Shown: in pieces, positions 1 to 9,548 of the stretch | Numbering within the stretch: the first letter of the stretch is position 1 | How the letters are laid out: every line of letters starts with the position of its first letter | Program-made: the position numbers and the translations under genes | Notes under the pieces: model-generated | Told to the model about the DNA's origin: nothing | What the model saw: only the letters and a program-made list of their open reading frames with translations | The model's database searches: none | From: Lycium barbarum | Lineage: Eukaryota > Streptophyta > Magnoliopsida > Solanales > Solanaceae | Reading direction: 5' to 3' | NCBI RefSeq assembly: GCF_019175385.1 | Contig: NC_083345.1 | Location: 42,182,098 to 42,246,097 of the forward strand | DNA: 64,000 bases

Positions 1-110
1 CCGTAACTCCATCGACGGTCCGTCGACTGTGTTACGGTACCTGACCTAATTAAAGTCTTTGGCTTAAATTCATAAGGTGTAAAAATTTTACAACTTCTCG
101 TACATCATAT

Positions 111-131
111 CTAACTTTTCCTTCCACAGGT
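111..131 (+). promoter_or_regulatory. Candidate 3' splice site before the extra ORF
   Basis: A plant-branch-point-like CTAAC (111-115) is followed by a pyrimidine-rich run (tttccttccac) and an AG at 128-129, with the ATG of the ORF at 132. Extra ORFs downstream of pol in retrovirus-like elements are usually expressed from spliced RNA, so the site fits such a role. It is a short motif and could be chance; no donor can be seen because it would lie outside the window. Confidence 0.45.
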
Positions 132-767
132 ATGGGTAAACCACGACAATCAAAGAAGGCTTCACCTAAGGTCGCGCAAAAAGGAAAAGGTCGTGCTGCA
201 AGTAAGGTAACCTCACGGCTGCGCGACGACGATCTGATCAAGGACGCCAGGCCTAAAAAGAGGCCGGTCGCACCCAGCAAGCCACCCCCAGCAGTTGTAC
301 CCAGCCAACCAGACCCACAATTAGAAAGTTCCTCCTCGACTGAGGAGTTAAGAGAGTCGAGCTCGTCGAGTTTGTCGAGCCAAAGTGAACCCCAGCGGGC
401 TATCACACCAACACACCGACCTCAACCACCCATTAGACAGCCTACTGCGGAGGAGTGCGAACAGGAAAGAAGGAAACTTGACATTCGGCTGCAAGCTATG
501 ACTGAGAAGATCCTCCGGTTTAATGTGGAGGGATCTGAAGATTTGTATAACAAGGGGTGTGAGCGGGTAAAAGGTGAGGGAATGGACCCAAGGCGGAGTA
601 TTTTCGAGGAACGGAATGTCATCTTCGATGGAATCGAAGGATATCCCGGCATTAGTGATACTATCCGATTCCACAAGTTGGAGTTTTTGAAAAACCCCGT
701 TGGGTCCTACATATCGGTTTTTGTTAGGGAATTCTACGCTTCATATGGGCAGCTGTATTCAAAGTAG
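132..767 (+). pseudogene. Extra (env-position) ORF, N-terminal part
   Basis: This encodes 211 residues from an ATG that follows a splice-acceptor-like site by two bases. The N-terminus is very basic and rich in K, S and P (residues 1-60), followed by a Ser/Glu-rich acidic stretch (about 70-90). The C-terminal part carries VREFYASY near residue 200, a motif I associate with the family labelled 'putative plant transposon protein' in plant genomes. The frame closes with TAG at 765-767, while the rest of the same domain continues in another frame from about 764, so one ancestral gene has been split by loss of about one base in a short A run. No signal peptide or membrane segment is visible. Biochemical function is unknown. 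Confidence 0.6.
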
Positions 768-2272
768 TGAAGAAAGGGCAGCGAGCAACTCAAGTACCGG
801 CAATGAATGAGGTTGTATTCCGGACAAAGAAGATAGATGTCTCTCCATCGGCTATAAATAAAACACTATTCGGGGAAGATTATATAGAGCCTACATCAGC
901 GGAAGAAGGGGAGTTTGCCTACAAAATTGAACAGAAGGATATAATCCCCGTCCGAAAATGGGTAGCTTCTGTTATTGCACGGACAACAGATCCTGAATGG
1001 GCCATAGTGCCAAAGTTCACAGCCACCACGCGGATTTGGAAAAACACCCTAACGCCAGAGGCAAAGTTTTGGTGGCAAATTGTTCTTGTGGCTTCCATAA
1101 TGTCGCGATATAAGATCAACTTCGGGCGACTGATAGCCGAAGACCTCCGAGAGAGAGCCACCCAGCCGACCACTTCCCTCATTCATCCATGCCTGCTTAC
1201 GCTACTATGCTTGCGTGCAGAACCAGAACCCCTACCCCATATCGATCACAGTGTGATTGCCAGCCATATTTATGACATCACAAAAGGGAAAGATGAGGTG
1301 TTCAGCCAGGGTTCGTTGCCCTCTGCATCGGTTTCTGAGGTGCCGGAGGGGCCTATGGGATCAGATGTTATACCCTTGGCTATCATGGGTGAAGAGGGAG
1401 CTGCTGCGGATCAGCACACAGATTCTGAGGCTCCACCGGCTGATCATGCTACACAGCCTATGCCACCTCCAGCCGCACCTACTTCGGGTGGTCCTACCTC
1501 TTCCACTGGAGCAAGCCCAGTACCACCGCAGGCAACACCAGGAGTCCCACCCGAGCTTGCGAAAAAAATGATGTTCAACCGGGACAATTTTGGGGCAGTG
1601 GTCCTGCAAGCGGATCGCACAGATAGGCAGGTCAAGAAGATCATGACTGAGCTAAAATTATACACAAAAAGGGCTATTGATGCAGCGCTGCGACCGATAA
1701 AAGAACAAATGGCTGCGGACCACCTACAAATCCACTCCCGAATAGATGGTATTGAGGGCAGGATGACTGAGCTGACTAGGACACACCCTACATTGGAATT
1801 GGGCGCTATTCGGAGTGAGTTGCGGTCTGTCAAGGATGATGTGCAGAAATTGAAGGCCCAGGAAGTGGCTGTGGCGACAGACCAGGTTCCTAAAGTACAC
1901 ACGGAGTTGGTACAGAGCCTATACCAGCCGGTTCAGAGCCTACTAGGGGATGATGACAACGAAGACACGGTTGAGGAACAGCACGACGAAGAGTTGGAGG
2001 AGGATATCCCCTCTGTGGACAAAGGGAAGCGAAGCAGAGCATCGCCAGATCTCGAGCCCATTCTCCAAAGTCTTGATCCATATGCTGAGTTGCGCCCACA
2101 GAATGAGGAAGAGGAGCGACGTACTTTGAAAAGAATCCGCCAGGAGTCCCGGTTAAGTTCCGACACCGCAGGAGCTACTTCTAGCTCAGCTCAGCCCATT
2201 GAGACAGCTCACCGTATTTCTCCCCCACCCATTGCTCCACCCCATGATGCTGCGACAGATCCGAGTGCCTAG
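764..2272 (+). pseudogene. Extra (env-position) ORF, C-terminal part
   Basis: This open frame of about 500 residues continues the preceding fragment in a shifted frame and has no convincing start of its own (GTG at 767; first ATG at 803). Residues 1-170 look like the globular remainder of the 'plant transposon protein' domain (VDVSP-like segment KIDVSPSAI, then WKNTLTPEAKFWW and a Leu/Cys-rich helix). Residues about 190-265 are Pro/Ala/Thr-rich low complexity. Residues about 280-370 alternate charged and aliphatic residues (LKLYTKRAIDAALRPIKEQM and on), a likely coiled coil. The tail is acidic and then basic. No transmembrane helix is visible, which argues against a membrane-anchored envelope protein. 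Apart from the single break the frame stays open for 1.5 kb, so the insertion may be fairly young. Confidence 0.6.
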
Positions 2273-3141
2273 TGCGCTCCAGGGAGGCCCTCCATTTTTT
2301 TTAATGCGTTATATTGATGCTTTGAGGGCAATGCATGCTTTTAAGTTGGGGGTGTAGTATTTACTGATTGGTTGTTGGGATTGCTGTTTTAGTATACTGG
2401 AGATTGTTTTTAGTATTTTTGTTTTGATGGGTATTTTATCCCAAAATTGTGATAATAAGCATGTGTTTAAGACAATTGTTATTGTTTTGATTTGTTGGTA
2501 TTATTTTTATTAGCAAGTATGTGTTAGGACGTTCTTCGGTTTGTCTTTGCTATGTGTTTCTATTCCCGAAGAATGCTATGTGTATGTTAAACCTAGCATG
2601 TTTAGGATGTTTAATATAGAAGTAAAGTAATGATGACTTAAGTGGTAGTGGTCCGTGTTTCTAGCATAGATATAAATGGTTTTTACAAGTTCAATGATAT
2701 CCCTCCGAAAAATAATTTGTGATATACATCAAAAATGAGTTGTTGATATTGACATGTATGGTTCTTTTAATGACATTGCAAAGAAAGGGTGTTTATGCAT
2801 ATGAAATCTTCAAACGGAAATGAAGTCGGAATATTTAAACAATCCTTATACCATTGTGTGGTGAGTTTTTAGCTTCTATTTGCATATGATGCTTGCAATC
2901 TAGAACTTGCCCGGTTGGTCGTGCGTGAATTCTAAAGAGAATTTGATTGTGAAGTGATCTTAGGCTTTCTTTGTATTAACCCCCAAGTATCTTAAATGAG
3001 CCTGGCCCGTACAGAAAATGATCCCTAGTCTCCCATTTTTGAGCCTATAGACTTTTTCTTCGATTAACCATGAACTAACCTATTTCCCTTTTGTGAATAA
3101 TCCCATTTGGCACCAAGTCCCTCCTTGACACGGAAGAATGA

Positions 3142-3265
3142 CAAATGAGGCTAAAAGCCTAAGTTGGGGGTGACAAGTCAAAAGTGCGGAAAATGAGGCT
3201 AAAAGCCTAAGTTGGGGGTGATAAGTCAAGATGCGAAAAATGAGGCCAAAGGCCTGTTGGGGGTG
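3142..3265 (+). repeat. Minisatellite, 3 units of about 48 bp with internal PPT
   Basis: Three tandem units begin aaatgaggc. In the first two units a small hairpin (AGGCT-AAA-AGCCT) is followed directly by the PPT-like AAGTTGGGGGTG; the third has a variant hairpin and CTGTTGGGGGTG. The unit therefore amplifies a hairpin plus a primer-like tract. Confidence 0.7.
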
Positions 3266-3970
3266 ATCATGAATATAAAGGGACATAATTCAACGTGGAT
3301 AAAAAAAAAATTTTTTTTTTTTTGGATATATAGGTATATAAGTTCTAAATAAATCAGCGCTAAAGATGGAGGGTCGGAAATGATAGGAAGAATGATGAAT
3401 GAAGTCAAAAAGAAGTGTCGAGGAGAGTGAGTCACCGATACCCAAATATTCATCCTACCCGTCCCTAAGCCAACGTTACAAGCCCAAAAAGTCCTAATGT
3501 GATCACGATCAAATTGTTCAGAGTTGAATGCATGGAAAATAAAGGCAAGCCTATGGTTTGTGCACGCATGGTATGCAAATTTCTTTGTGAGTGTGAGTGT
3601 TCTTCTGTCTCTTTAGTCTTCTGTCCCATTTATATCGTAAATGTGTGTTGGGACATACTTTGGTCTATGTGAGGGCATAAGGATTGTAGGTTTCAAAGTA
3701 ACTGGCTTTCTGGAAGTTGAAATTCATGTGCATAGAGACCCCCGTACTATGATTGTGTCATTAATTGAGGTTGCATGGTTAATTGAAATTTTTCTGAAAT
3801 GTGCATTTTGTGTCACAAACAGGAGATGGATAAGAGCCTAAATATTTTTCTTGGATCGAAGAGTCCGTGCTAACAACACATGCCAAACCCACCGTAGTCA
3901 TTCTTATTTTGCTAAGATGTCGTGTGTTAGTAGCGAGTATTGTTGTAGTTGCTTGAGGACAAGCAAAAGC

Positions 3971-3984
3971 TTAAGTTGGGGGTG
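3971..3984 (+). promoter_or_regulatory. Polypurine tract before the 3' LTR
   Basis: TTAAGTTGGGGGTG lies just upstream of the first LTR base, where plus-strand DNA synthesis of an LTR element is primed. The tract is not purely purine, as is usual in this lineage. Confidence 0.65.
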
Positions 3985-4159
3985 TTGATGTGCCGTGAAT
4001 TTTAGCACATTTTATGCCTTTGTAACTAGACATGTTGCTTGATTTTAAGTGTTTTTACATTGTTTCTTATGTTATTTTTGTGTTTTATAGGGTTGATTAA
4101 CTAAGGATTGGAAATGAGAAGTAATGCTAAAAAAAGGGACAAATTGGAGCTAAGCGACG

Positions 4160-4625
4160 CTCCGTAACTCATGTTACGGACCGTAACTCATGTTACGGAC
4201 CGTAACAGGGTCCGTAACTCATGTTACGGTCCGTACCTTTGAACCGTAACAGGGCCTGAATTTCCAGAAAGTTTTCATTGAAACCATCAGTGTTACGGTG
4301 GAGTGTTACGGTCCGTAACTCATGTTACGGTCCGTAACATGGCACCGTAACATGAGCTAAATTTCCAGAGAGTTTCAATAAAACCTTCAGTGTTACGGTT
4401 TAGTGTTACGGTCCGTAACACATGTTACGGTCCGTAACCCTTCATCGTAACATCATCCAAAATTCCAGAGAGTTGCCAAGTAATTGTCACCACTTACGCT
4501 TTAGAAGGACGGACCGTAACACAGGGTACGGTCCGTCGCATGGTGGCCGTAACGTCAAAGTGGTCAATTGACGAAATGAAGGACGGACCGTAACCTGAGT
4601 TACGGTCCGTAACAATGCGGCGTAA
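4160..4625 (+). repeat. Array of ACGGNCCGT palindromes in LTR U3
   Basis: The block is dominated by GTTACGG-T/A-CCGTAAC, an inverted repeat with 7-bp arms around one central base, occurring about ten times complete or as half-sites. Inside it a unit starting ttccaga recurs at 4262, 4362 and 4462, a period of 100 bp. A related unit (gacggtccgtcgac) is present at 14-27, inside the same element. Confidence 0.85.
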
Positions 4626-4664
4626 GGGCATTTTTGTCCAGAAACTTGGCGCGATTTTTGGCTC

Positions 4665-4672
4665 TATAAATA
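4665..4672 (+). promoter_or_regulatory. TATA box of the Athila-type LTR
   Basis: TATAAATA lies 40 bases after the palindromic block and is followed by a transcript-like sequence containing aaccctag. It is the probable RNA polymerase II promoter of the element. Confidence 0.55.
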
Positions 4673-5541
4673 CATAATGTAGGGTTTTAATTCAACATTC
4701 AGATTTTATTTTAGAGGCATAAACCCTAGGTTTTTAATCTTGAAGTGGTTGGAGCATTTAAGGCAACAACTTCACTCTCATTCCATCTTGTATTAGTATT
4801 GTAAGTGTATTATGTTAATCTTTAAGCTTTTTCTATCAAGAAACATTATGAGTAGCTAATTTCAATTCTAAGGTTGTGAATCCCATGATGGGTATTATGT
4901 GAATGGGTTTCTATTATTGATATATGCATAATGGTTGTTGTTATTTATTCTATCTTTGAGTTGTAACGTTGGGTAATGATTGCAAGCATTAGCCGAAGCC
5001 ATTATATTGACTTTTCTTGGGAAAGAGAGTCAATATTGGTAAGATTGAATAACAATGACTCGAGGCGTTAACCCTCGTTTAATAGACTAACTTAGGAATA
5101 AGAATAAGTCTAAATTGGCATCATTGGTCGCTCTTCGATTGTAACTCTTTTATATTCGGAAGAATCATAAAGAGGAAATACTGCTTAACTGTTGGGAAAC
5201 ATTAAGAAGTCTTTAAGAGACCAAGTGCATATTCATAGAACAACCATTAGAAGTATATCACTTTGAAACCTGAAGCATAATATCTAATCAAATTGGGGAA
5301 CACAACCTTAGTCTCTCTCTCTCACATTAATTACATTCTAAGTCAAAGTATTAAATTACATTATTCAACAATCAATTCAAATTATCCGGAATAGGATTAA
5401 AGCATCTAAAGACCGGTATCGCATACGATTAGTAATCTTTTCTCTCCATATTTCCTGTGGGATTCGATCGCAACCTTGTTGGGTTACTATATTTGACAAC
5501 GTCCGCTTTACGCCATTAATAGGTGTAATTTGAGCGTATCA

Positions 5542-6091
5542 GCCACTCGATCGTGACATTGATTTCTGTGGCGACCCAGGCACTCGTCCCATTTCCATCC
5601 TATTATATCGGATGGCACCTGCCAAGTTGAGGGGGCTTAAGGAGCAATTGCAGGATTTATTGAGCAAGGGGTTCATTAGACCTAGCGTCTCCCCTTGGGG
5701 TGCTCCTGTGTTATTCGTGAAGAAGAAAGATGGGACCATGAGGATGTGTATTGATTACCGCCAGTTGAACAATGTCACTATCCGGAACAATTGACCTATG
5801 CCTCGTATTGATAATATGTTTGACCAGCTTCAGGGTGCTTCGGTGTTCTCGAAGATTGATTTGTGTTCCGGCTATCACCAGTTGAAGATCAGGGTGGAGA
5901 ATATTACGAAGACAACATTTCAGATGAGATATGGCCACAATGAGTTTCTAGTGATGTCTTTTGGGCTTACTAATGCCCCGACTGCATTTATGACCTTGAT
6001 GAATGACATCTTTAGGCCATTTCTTGATTCCTTTGTGATTGTGTTTATTGATGACATCTTGGTGTATTCCAAGAGTAGAGAGGACCATGAG
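5542..6091 (+). pseudogene. Tekay-1 reverse transcriptase, N-terminal half
   Basis: In the frame of 5612 the sequence reads [14 protein letters not shown], then [20 protein letters not shown], a stop at 5792-5794, [13 protein letters not shown] (first catalytic Asp), MSFGLTNAP and finally [11 protein letters not shown] (the F-x-DD catalytic box) at about 6044-6076. These are the core RT motifs in canonical order. The coding sequence breaks off at the solo LTR insertion, whose 5-bp target copy (6087-6091) belongs to this gene. The frame contains an in-frame TGA and several substitutions, so it was already decaying. It would have copied element RNA into DNA in the virus-like particle. Confidence 0.9.
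6087..6091 (+). repeat. Target-site duplication, left copy (ATGAG)
   Basis: ATGAG occurs directly left of the solo LTR and again at 8769-8773. Removing one copy and the insert restores a continuous RT reading frame. Confidence 0.9.
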
Positions 6092-8768
6092 TGTCACGAC
6101 CCAAACCAGAGGGCCCCGACTGACGCTCAAGACCTTACTCGGCTGAGTGCCATACTATCGTTATACTCATAAGTCACAACCTTTTGTGAACCTTTAAATT
6201 ATGAAATGCCGCTTACGTCAGGTAAAACATGAAAAAAACTTGTTAATAAAACTCTTTCATCAAGTCAGGGACTTCTCCCTCATCGTTAATTCAAAGAAAA
6301 CCTTTAGTCACAATAACATCTTTAAAACAATACATATGAACACATCGACCTACATGGCCGCTTTACACAACTGTCGACATCTCGACGTACGATCCACAGG
6401 ACACTATCTGCAAAAGTCTCTTAACATAAATGAGATACCATAACATAAGTTGGGCCAGGGCCCCAACATACCCATAATGCATCTGACTCGGCAACACTCC
6501 GAACAGAAAAGGAGCTCACCAATCCAGCTGACAGCCTGGGAACATCTTACAGCAAGTGTCCTCTGCTCATCTGTATACACCTGTGTGGCATGAAATAGAG
6601 CGCCCCCAGGAAAAGGTACGTCAGTATGAATAATGTACCGAGTATGTAAGCGGAGCTGTAACAATATATCTCAACTTGAATGATAAAAGAGTAACAGACT
6701 CAATTTGTACCTGTAACCAACACTGAGAATCATGTATGTGCATATGAACTTTTAAAACATCATATGTATAAATATAATGCATACCTTCGCCCTGCTCGCA
6801 TCCCCTTCAGGCATAATAGCATGATGGCCCCGTCAGGCAGCCCCTTCGAGCATCATAATCATTGTGGACCAACTGATCAAGTGGTTTGCGTATAGAACGC
6901 CATAGCCCTTCCCCTTCCCCATAAAATCATATCGTACATATATATAATTGTGCAAATGCATGATAATCTTTGTAAAACATCAAAGGACTCCCTTTGGAGC
7001 AACTTTTAGTTCAAAATGGTAACTTTTTCCCCTTTTCATTTGTCTCCTTCGAGACTTAAAAAAAATCACATGTGAAATGCATATGAATAAGAAGCCTTAT
7101 GAATATCCCCTTCGGGATTTAGACATCATTATGATAACGTACAATTTATGGATGCCCCTTCGGGACTTAAGAAGTCAAGGAACTCAGGATATGAACAACA
7201 CTAATATAAACATAGGGACATGAGCTCCTACATCTAGGAGTGGATTCATTATGAGTATCGTCACGTTCGTACTTATCGTAGATCATGCCAAAATAAAAGA
7301 AGAAATAGCCTTAACATACCTAATAACCCACTTCTCGATATCCAAGCTACCTTAAGTCCATTGCTCCTTCGTCTATAGCAGGGAAAATAGTACTATTGTC
7401 ATTCAATGCCGGGAAAATGGACAACATCTCCCCTGCTTCTTTAAAGACTACAACCCAATAACCAGCCCACACAACCACAATCGCCTCTTTGAACCATTTC
7501 TAAACTCAAACCGTCGATATACAAGAGTATACCCCAAGACAGCCCCAATATACACTTCATGTTCGGTGCCTTATACACTTTCTTCTTTCAATTTCATGAC
7601 GCATAACAATAACAACACAACAACATATCCACAAAATACCACATCTATTCTCTAACATTATCATCAAGTAATCAAAGAGTGACGAGCCCCCGATCTATAT
7701 ACAATGGTGTATTCCACACCTGACCTCCTTTTAACAGCAAACAAGCTCTACACAAGCCACCAAACTCCCACCAATCTCCATACCATCAGGAAACAACCCA
7801 TAACCTATTTATACAATTACTATGACTTGAACTCACAGCTTCCGAACACCATCCCGTGAGTTCTAAACAAAATACTCACATCAATAAGTGGAGAAAACCC
7901 TTCACTTGCTGAGAGTATCCAAAAGGAGCTACAAACCGAGAGCAACTTCTTCAAAAATAATGATCCAACGATAACAAAAGTTGCTGGCCACGTTTTACTT
8001 CTAAAAAAAAACATTTTTCTCCTTCCCCACAAAATGAAAACAAGTTGCTGGAATGTTTATATCTATCCCTCAAAATGAAAAAGACTTGGAACGTTTTGAC
8101 TTACCCCCAAGGGAAAAACGTTGCTAGCCTGATTTTTATGCCTAATTTCTCAACATAAGACACGTAGCCCCACCTCTTAATTATTAAACTAACTATTATA
8201 CTTAAGTTCCCCTTTGTCTAAGTATACAGGAATGGTACACGTACCAAGCACTTGGACCAAACAATTCGTCTTCTATCCACTAATATTAATAAATCACGGG
8301 TACTTTATAAGATTAGGACATATAATATTTCATAAAGATTAAGACACCGATAAAAATTATATCATATCAAATTCTAATTTGTTTCCAACCTCATATCAAG
8401 AGTACAAATCTTGTACTATTAATTCTCAAAATGGTAAAAAGGTAGCTTTCTTCTCATATGAGAAAATAATTTCTACCTTTATAATAAAGAAAATCCCATT
8501 TATAAACTACCTCATATCATGTATATAATTTAAAGCATATCCAAAAAGTAGTAGCAATTATAGCTATATAAAATCATATTATCTTTTTTTTTTTTACAAA
8601 AAGGTTTCACTTAAAAGAAAATACAATATCAAGGATATATATAATAGTTTAAATTCGTCAAACTTGAGGGGTCTTACATATACAACCTCATGTACGACCT
8701 TAATCCTTTCAAGCTCATATGACTTTACTATGACACATCCCAACGTATCAAAAATATGAAACGTAACA
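6092..8768 (-). mobile_element. Solo LTR, chromovirus type, inside Tekay-1 RT
   Basis: The insert is 2,677 bp, begins TGTCACGACCC and ends CGTAACA, and is flanked by ATGAG on both sides. Read on the minus strand it starts TGTTACG and ends GGGTCGTGACA, the closing signature of the Tekay-1 LTR, so orientation is minus. It has no gag-pol, PBS or PPT, hence a solo LTR left by recombination between the two LTRs of a complete element. No gene is supportable inside. A candidate promoter (ATATAAAC on the minus strand) lies near 8060. Confidence 0.85.
6790..7170 (-). repeat. Degenerate CCCCTTCGGGA repeats in the solo LTR
   Basis: About seven copies of a word like CCCCTTCGGGACTTA (for example at 7107 and 7154) recur every 40-70 bases. 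They occupy the region where other chromovirus LTRs in this window have minisatellites. Confidence 0.55.
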
Positions 8769-8773
8769 ATGAG
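8769..8773 (+). repeat. Target-site duplication, right copy (ATGAG)
   Basis: Right partner of 6087-6091. Tekay-1 RT coding sequence continues immediately after it. Confidence 0.9.
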
Positions 8774-9548
8774 AGCCATCTTCGTTCTATCCTTGGATTG
8801 TTGAAGAAACATAGCCTGTTTGCTAAGTTTTCTAAGTGCGAGTTCTAGTTGGAGTCTGTAGCATTCTTGGGCCATGTTGTGTCTAAGGATGGGATTATGG
8901 TTGATCCATAGAAGGTTGAGATTGTGAGGGGTTGGGCGAGGCCCTCTACTGTCACTGAGATTCGTAGTTTTGTGGGTTTGGCCAGTTATTACCGTCGCTT
9001 TGTGAAGGGTTTTGCTTCCATTGCTTCATCTTTGACCAGATTAACTCAGAAGGATGTTCCCTTCTAGTGGGCGAATGATTGCGAGGAGAGCTTGGAAAAG
9101 CTCAAGTTTTTTTTTTACTATAACCCCGATCCTAGCCTTACCTGTGGAAGGTAAGGATTTCATTGTCTATTGTGATGCCTCCCGTATGGGTTTGGGTGCG
9201 GTGTTGATGCAGGAGGGTAGAGTGATAGCTTATGCTTCCCGTCAGTTAAAAGTTCATGAGAAGAATTACCCTACCCATGATTTAGAGTTGTTGGCCCTAG
9301 TCTTTGCTTTGATGCTTTGGAGGCATTATTTGTACGGTGTCCATTGTGAAGTTTTCATTGATAACCGTAGCCTTCAGTATGTGTTTACCCAGAGAGATCT
9401 TAATTCCAGGCAGCGTCGATGGATGGAGCTCCTGAAGGACTATGACATCTCTATTCCGTATCATCTTGGGAAAACCAATGTGGTAGCTGATGCCTTGAGT
9501 CACAAGGCGGTGAGTATGGGGAGTTTAGCTCGATTGATTATTTTTTAG
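8774..9548 (+). pseudogene. Tekay-1 RT C-terminus and RNase H
   Basis: After the solo LTR the RT thumb resumes (FAKFSKCEF, then VAFLGHVVSKDGI) with stops in the frame, for example the TAG at 8846. It runs into the connection and RNase H domain, which stays open at 9054-9548: [20 protein letters not shown] (catalytic Asp), [20 protein letters not shown] (catalytic Glu) and [12 protein letters not shown] (a DNR variant; the Asp is kept). The domain ends with [11 protein letters not shown], the usual end of Ty3 RNase H. A frame change near 9055-9110 separates it from RT. It would have removed the RNA template during cDNA synthesis. Confidence 0.85.

Larger units (their letters stand above)
2273..3985 (+). 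other. Non-coding 3' region of the Athila-type element
   Basis: This T-rich spacer between the extra ORF and the 3' LTR has no supportable gene. It contains five copies of a PPT-like string (A/T-AGTTGGGGGTG) at 2341-2354, 3161-3172, 3209-3220, 3254-3265 and 3971-3984. The first and last share the same 14 bases, TTAAGTTGGGGGTG. Only the last directly abuts the LTR and is the probable plus-strand primer. Long 3' regions with extra PPTs are known from Athila-lineage elements. Confidence 0.6.
1..5541 (+). mobile_element. Athila-type Ty3/gypsy element, 3' part
   Basis: The segment holds a leader, an extra ORF (132-2272), a non-coding stretch with repeated polypurine-tract-like motifs, and a 3' LTR (3986-5541). 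It ends abruptly at 5541, where the reading frame of a different element's reverse transcriptase resumes, so it was inserted into that element (Tekay-1). The gag-pol part, if there was one, lies left of the window. An extra ORF between pol and the 3' LTR is known for the Athila/Calypso lineage; assignment to that lineage is an inference from ORF position, LTR ends (TGATG...TATCA) and PPT. A non-autonomous element that carries only this ORF is the alternative. The five bases right of the LTR (5542-5546, gccac) should recur at the unseen left end. Confidence 0.7.
3986..5541 (+). mobile_element. Athila-type 3' LTR
   Basis: The LTR opens TGATGTGCC next to a PPT and closes GAGCGTATCA exactly where Tekay-1 RT coding sequence resumes, giving a length of 1,556 bp. 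U3 contains a block of ACGGNCCGT palindromes (4160-4625), then a TATA box (TATAAATA, 4665-4672) and an R/U5 part. The last 90 bases are clearly similar, in reverse complement, to 60331-60420, which supports the right boundary and shows that the family has at least two LTRs in this window. Confidence 0.8.

Noticed and set aside
759..770. Possible programmed -1 frameshift between the two parts of the extra ORF
   Set aside because: The sequence around the junction (TTCAAAGTAGTG) has no X-XXY-YYZ slippery heptamer and no evident downstream pseudoknot; a one-base loss in a short A run is simpler.
5542..6091. Endogenous pararetrovirus (caulimovirus-like) RT
   Set aside because: Motif wording ([17 protein letters not shown]), a downstream integrase with chromodomain trace and the LTR all point to a Ty3/gypsy chromovirus.
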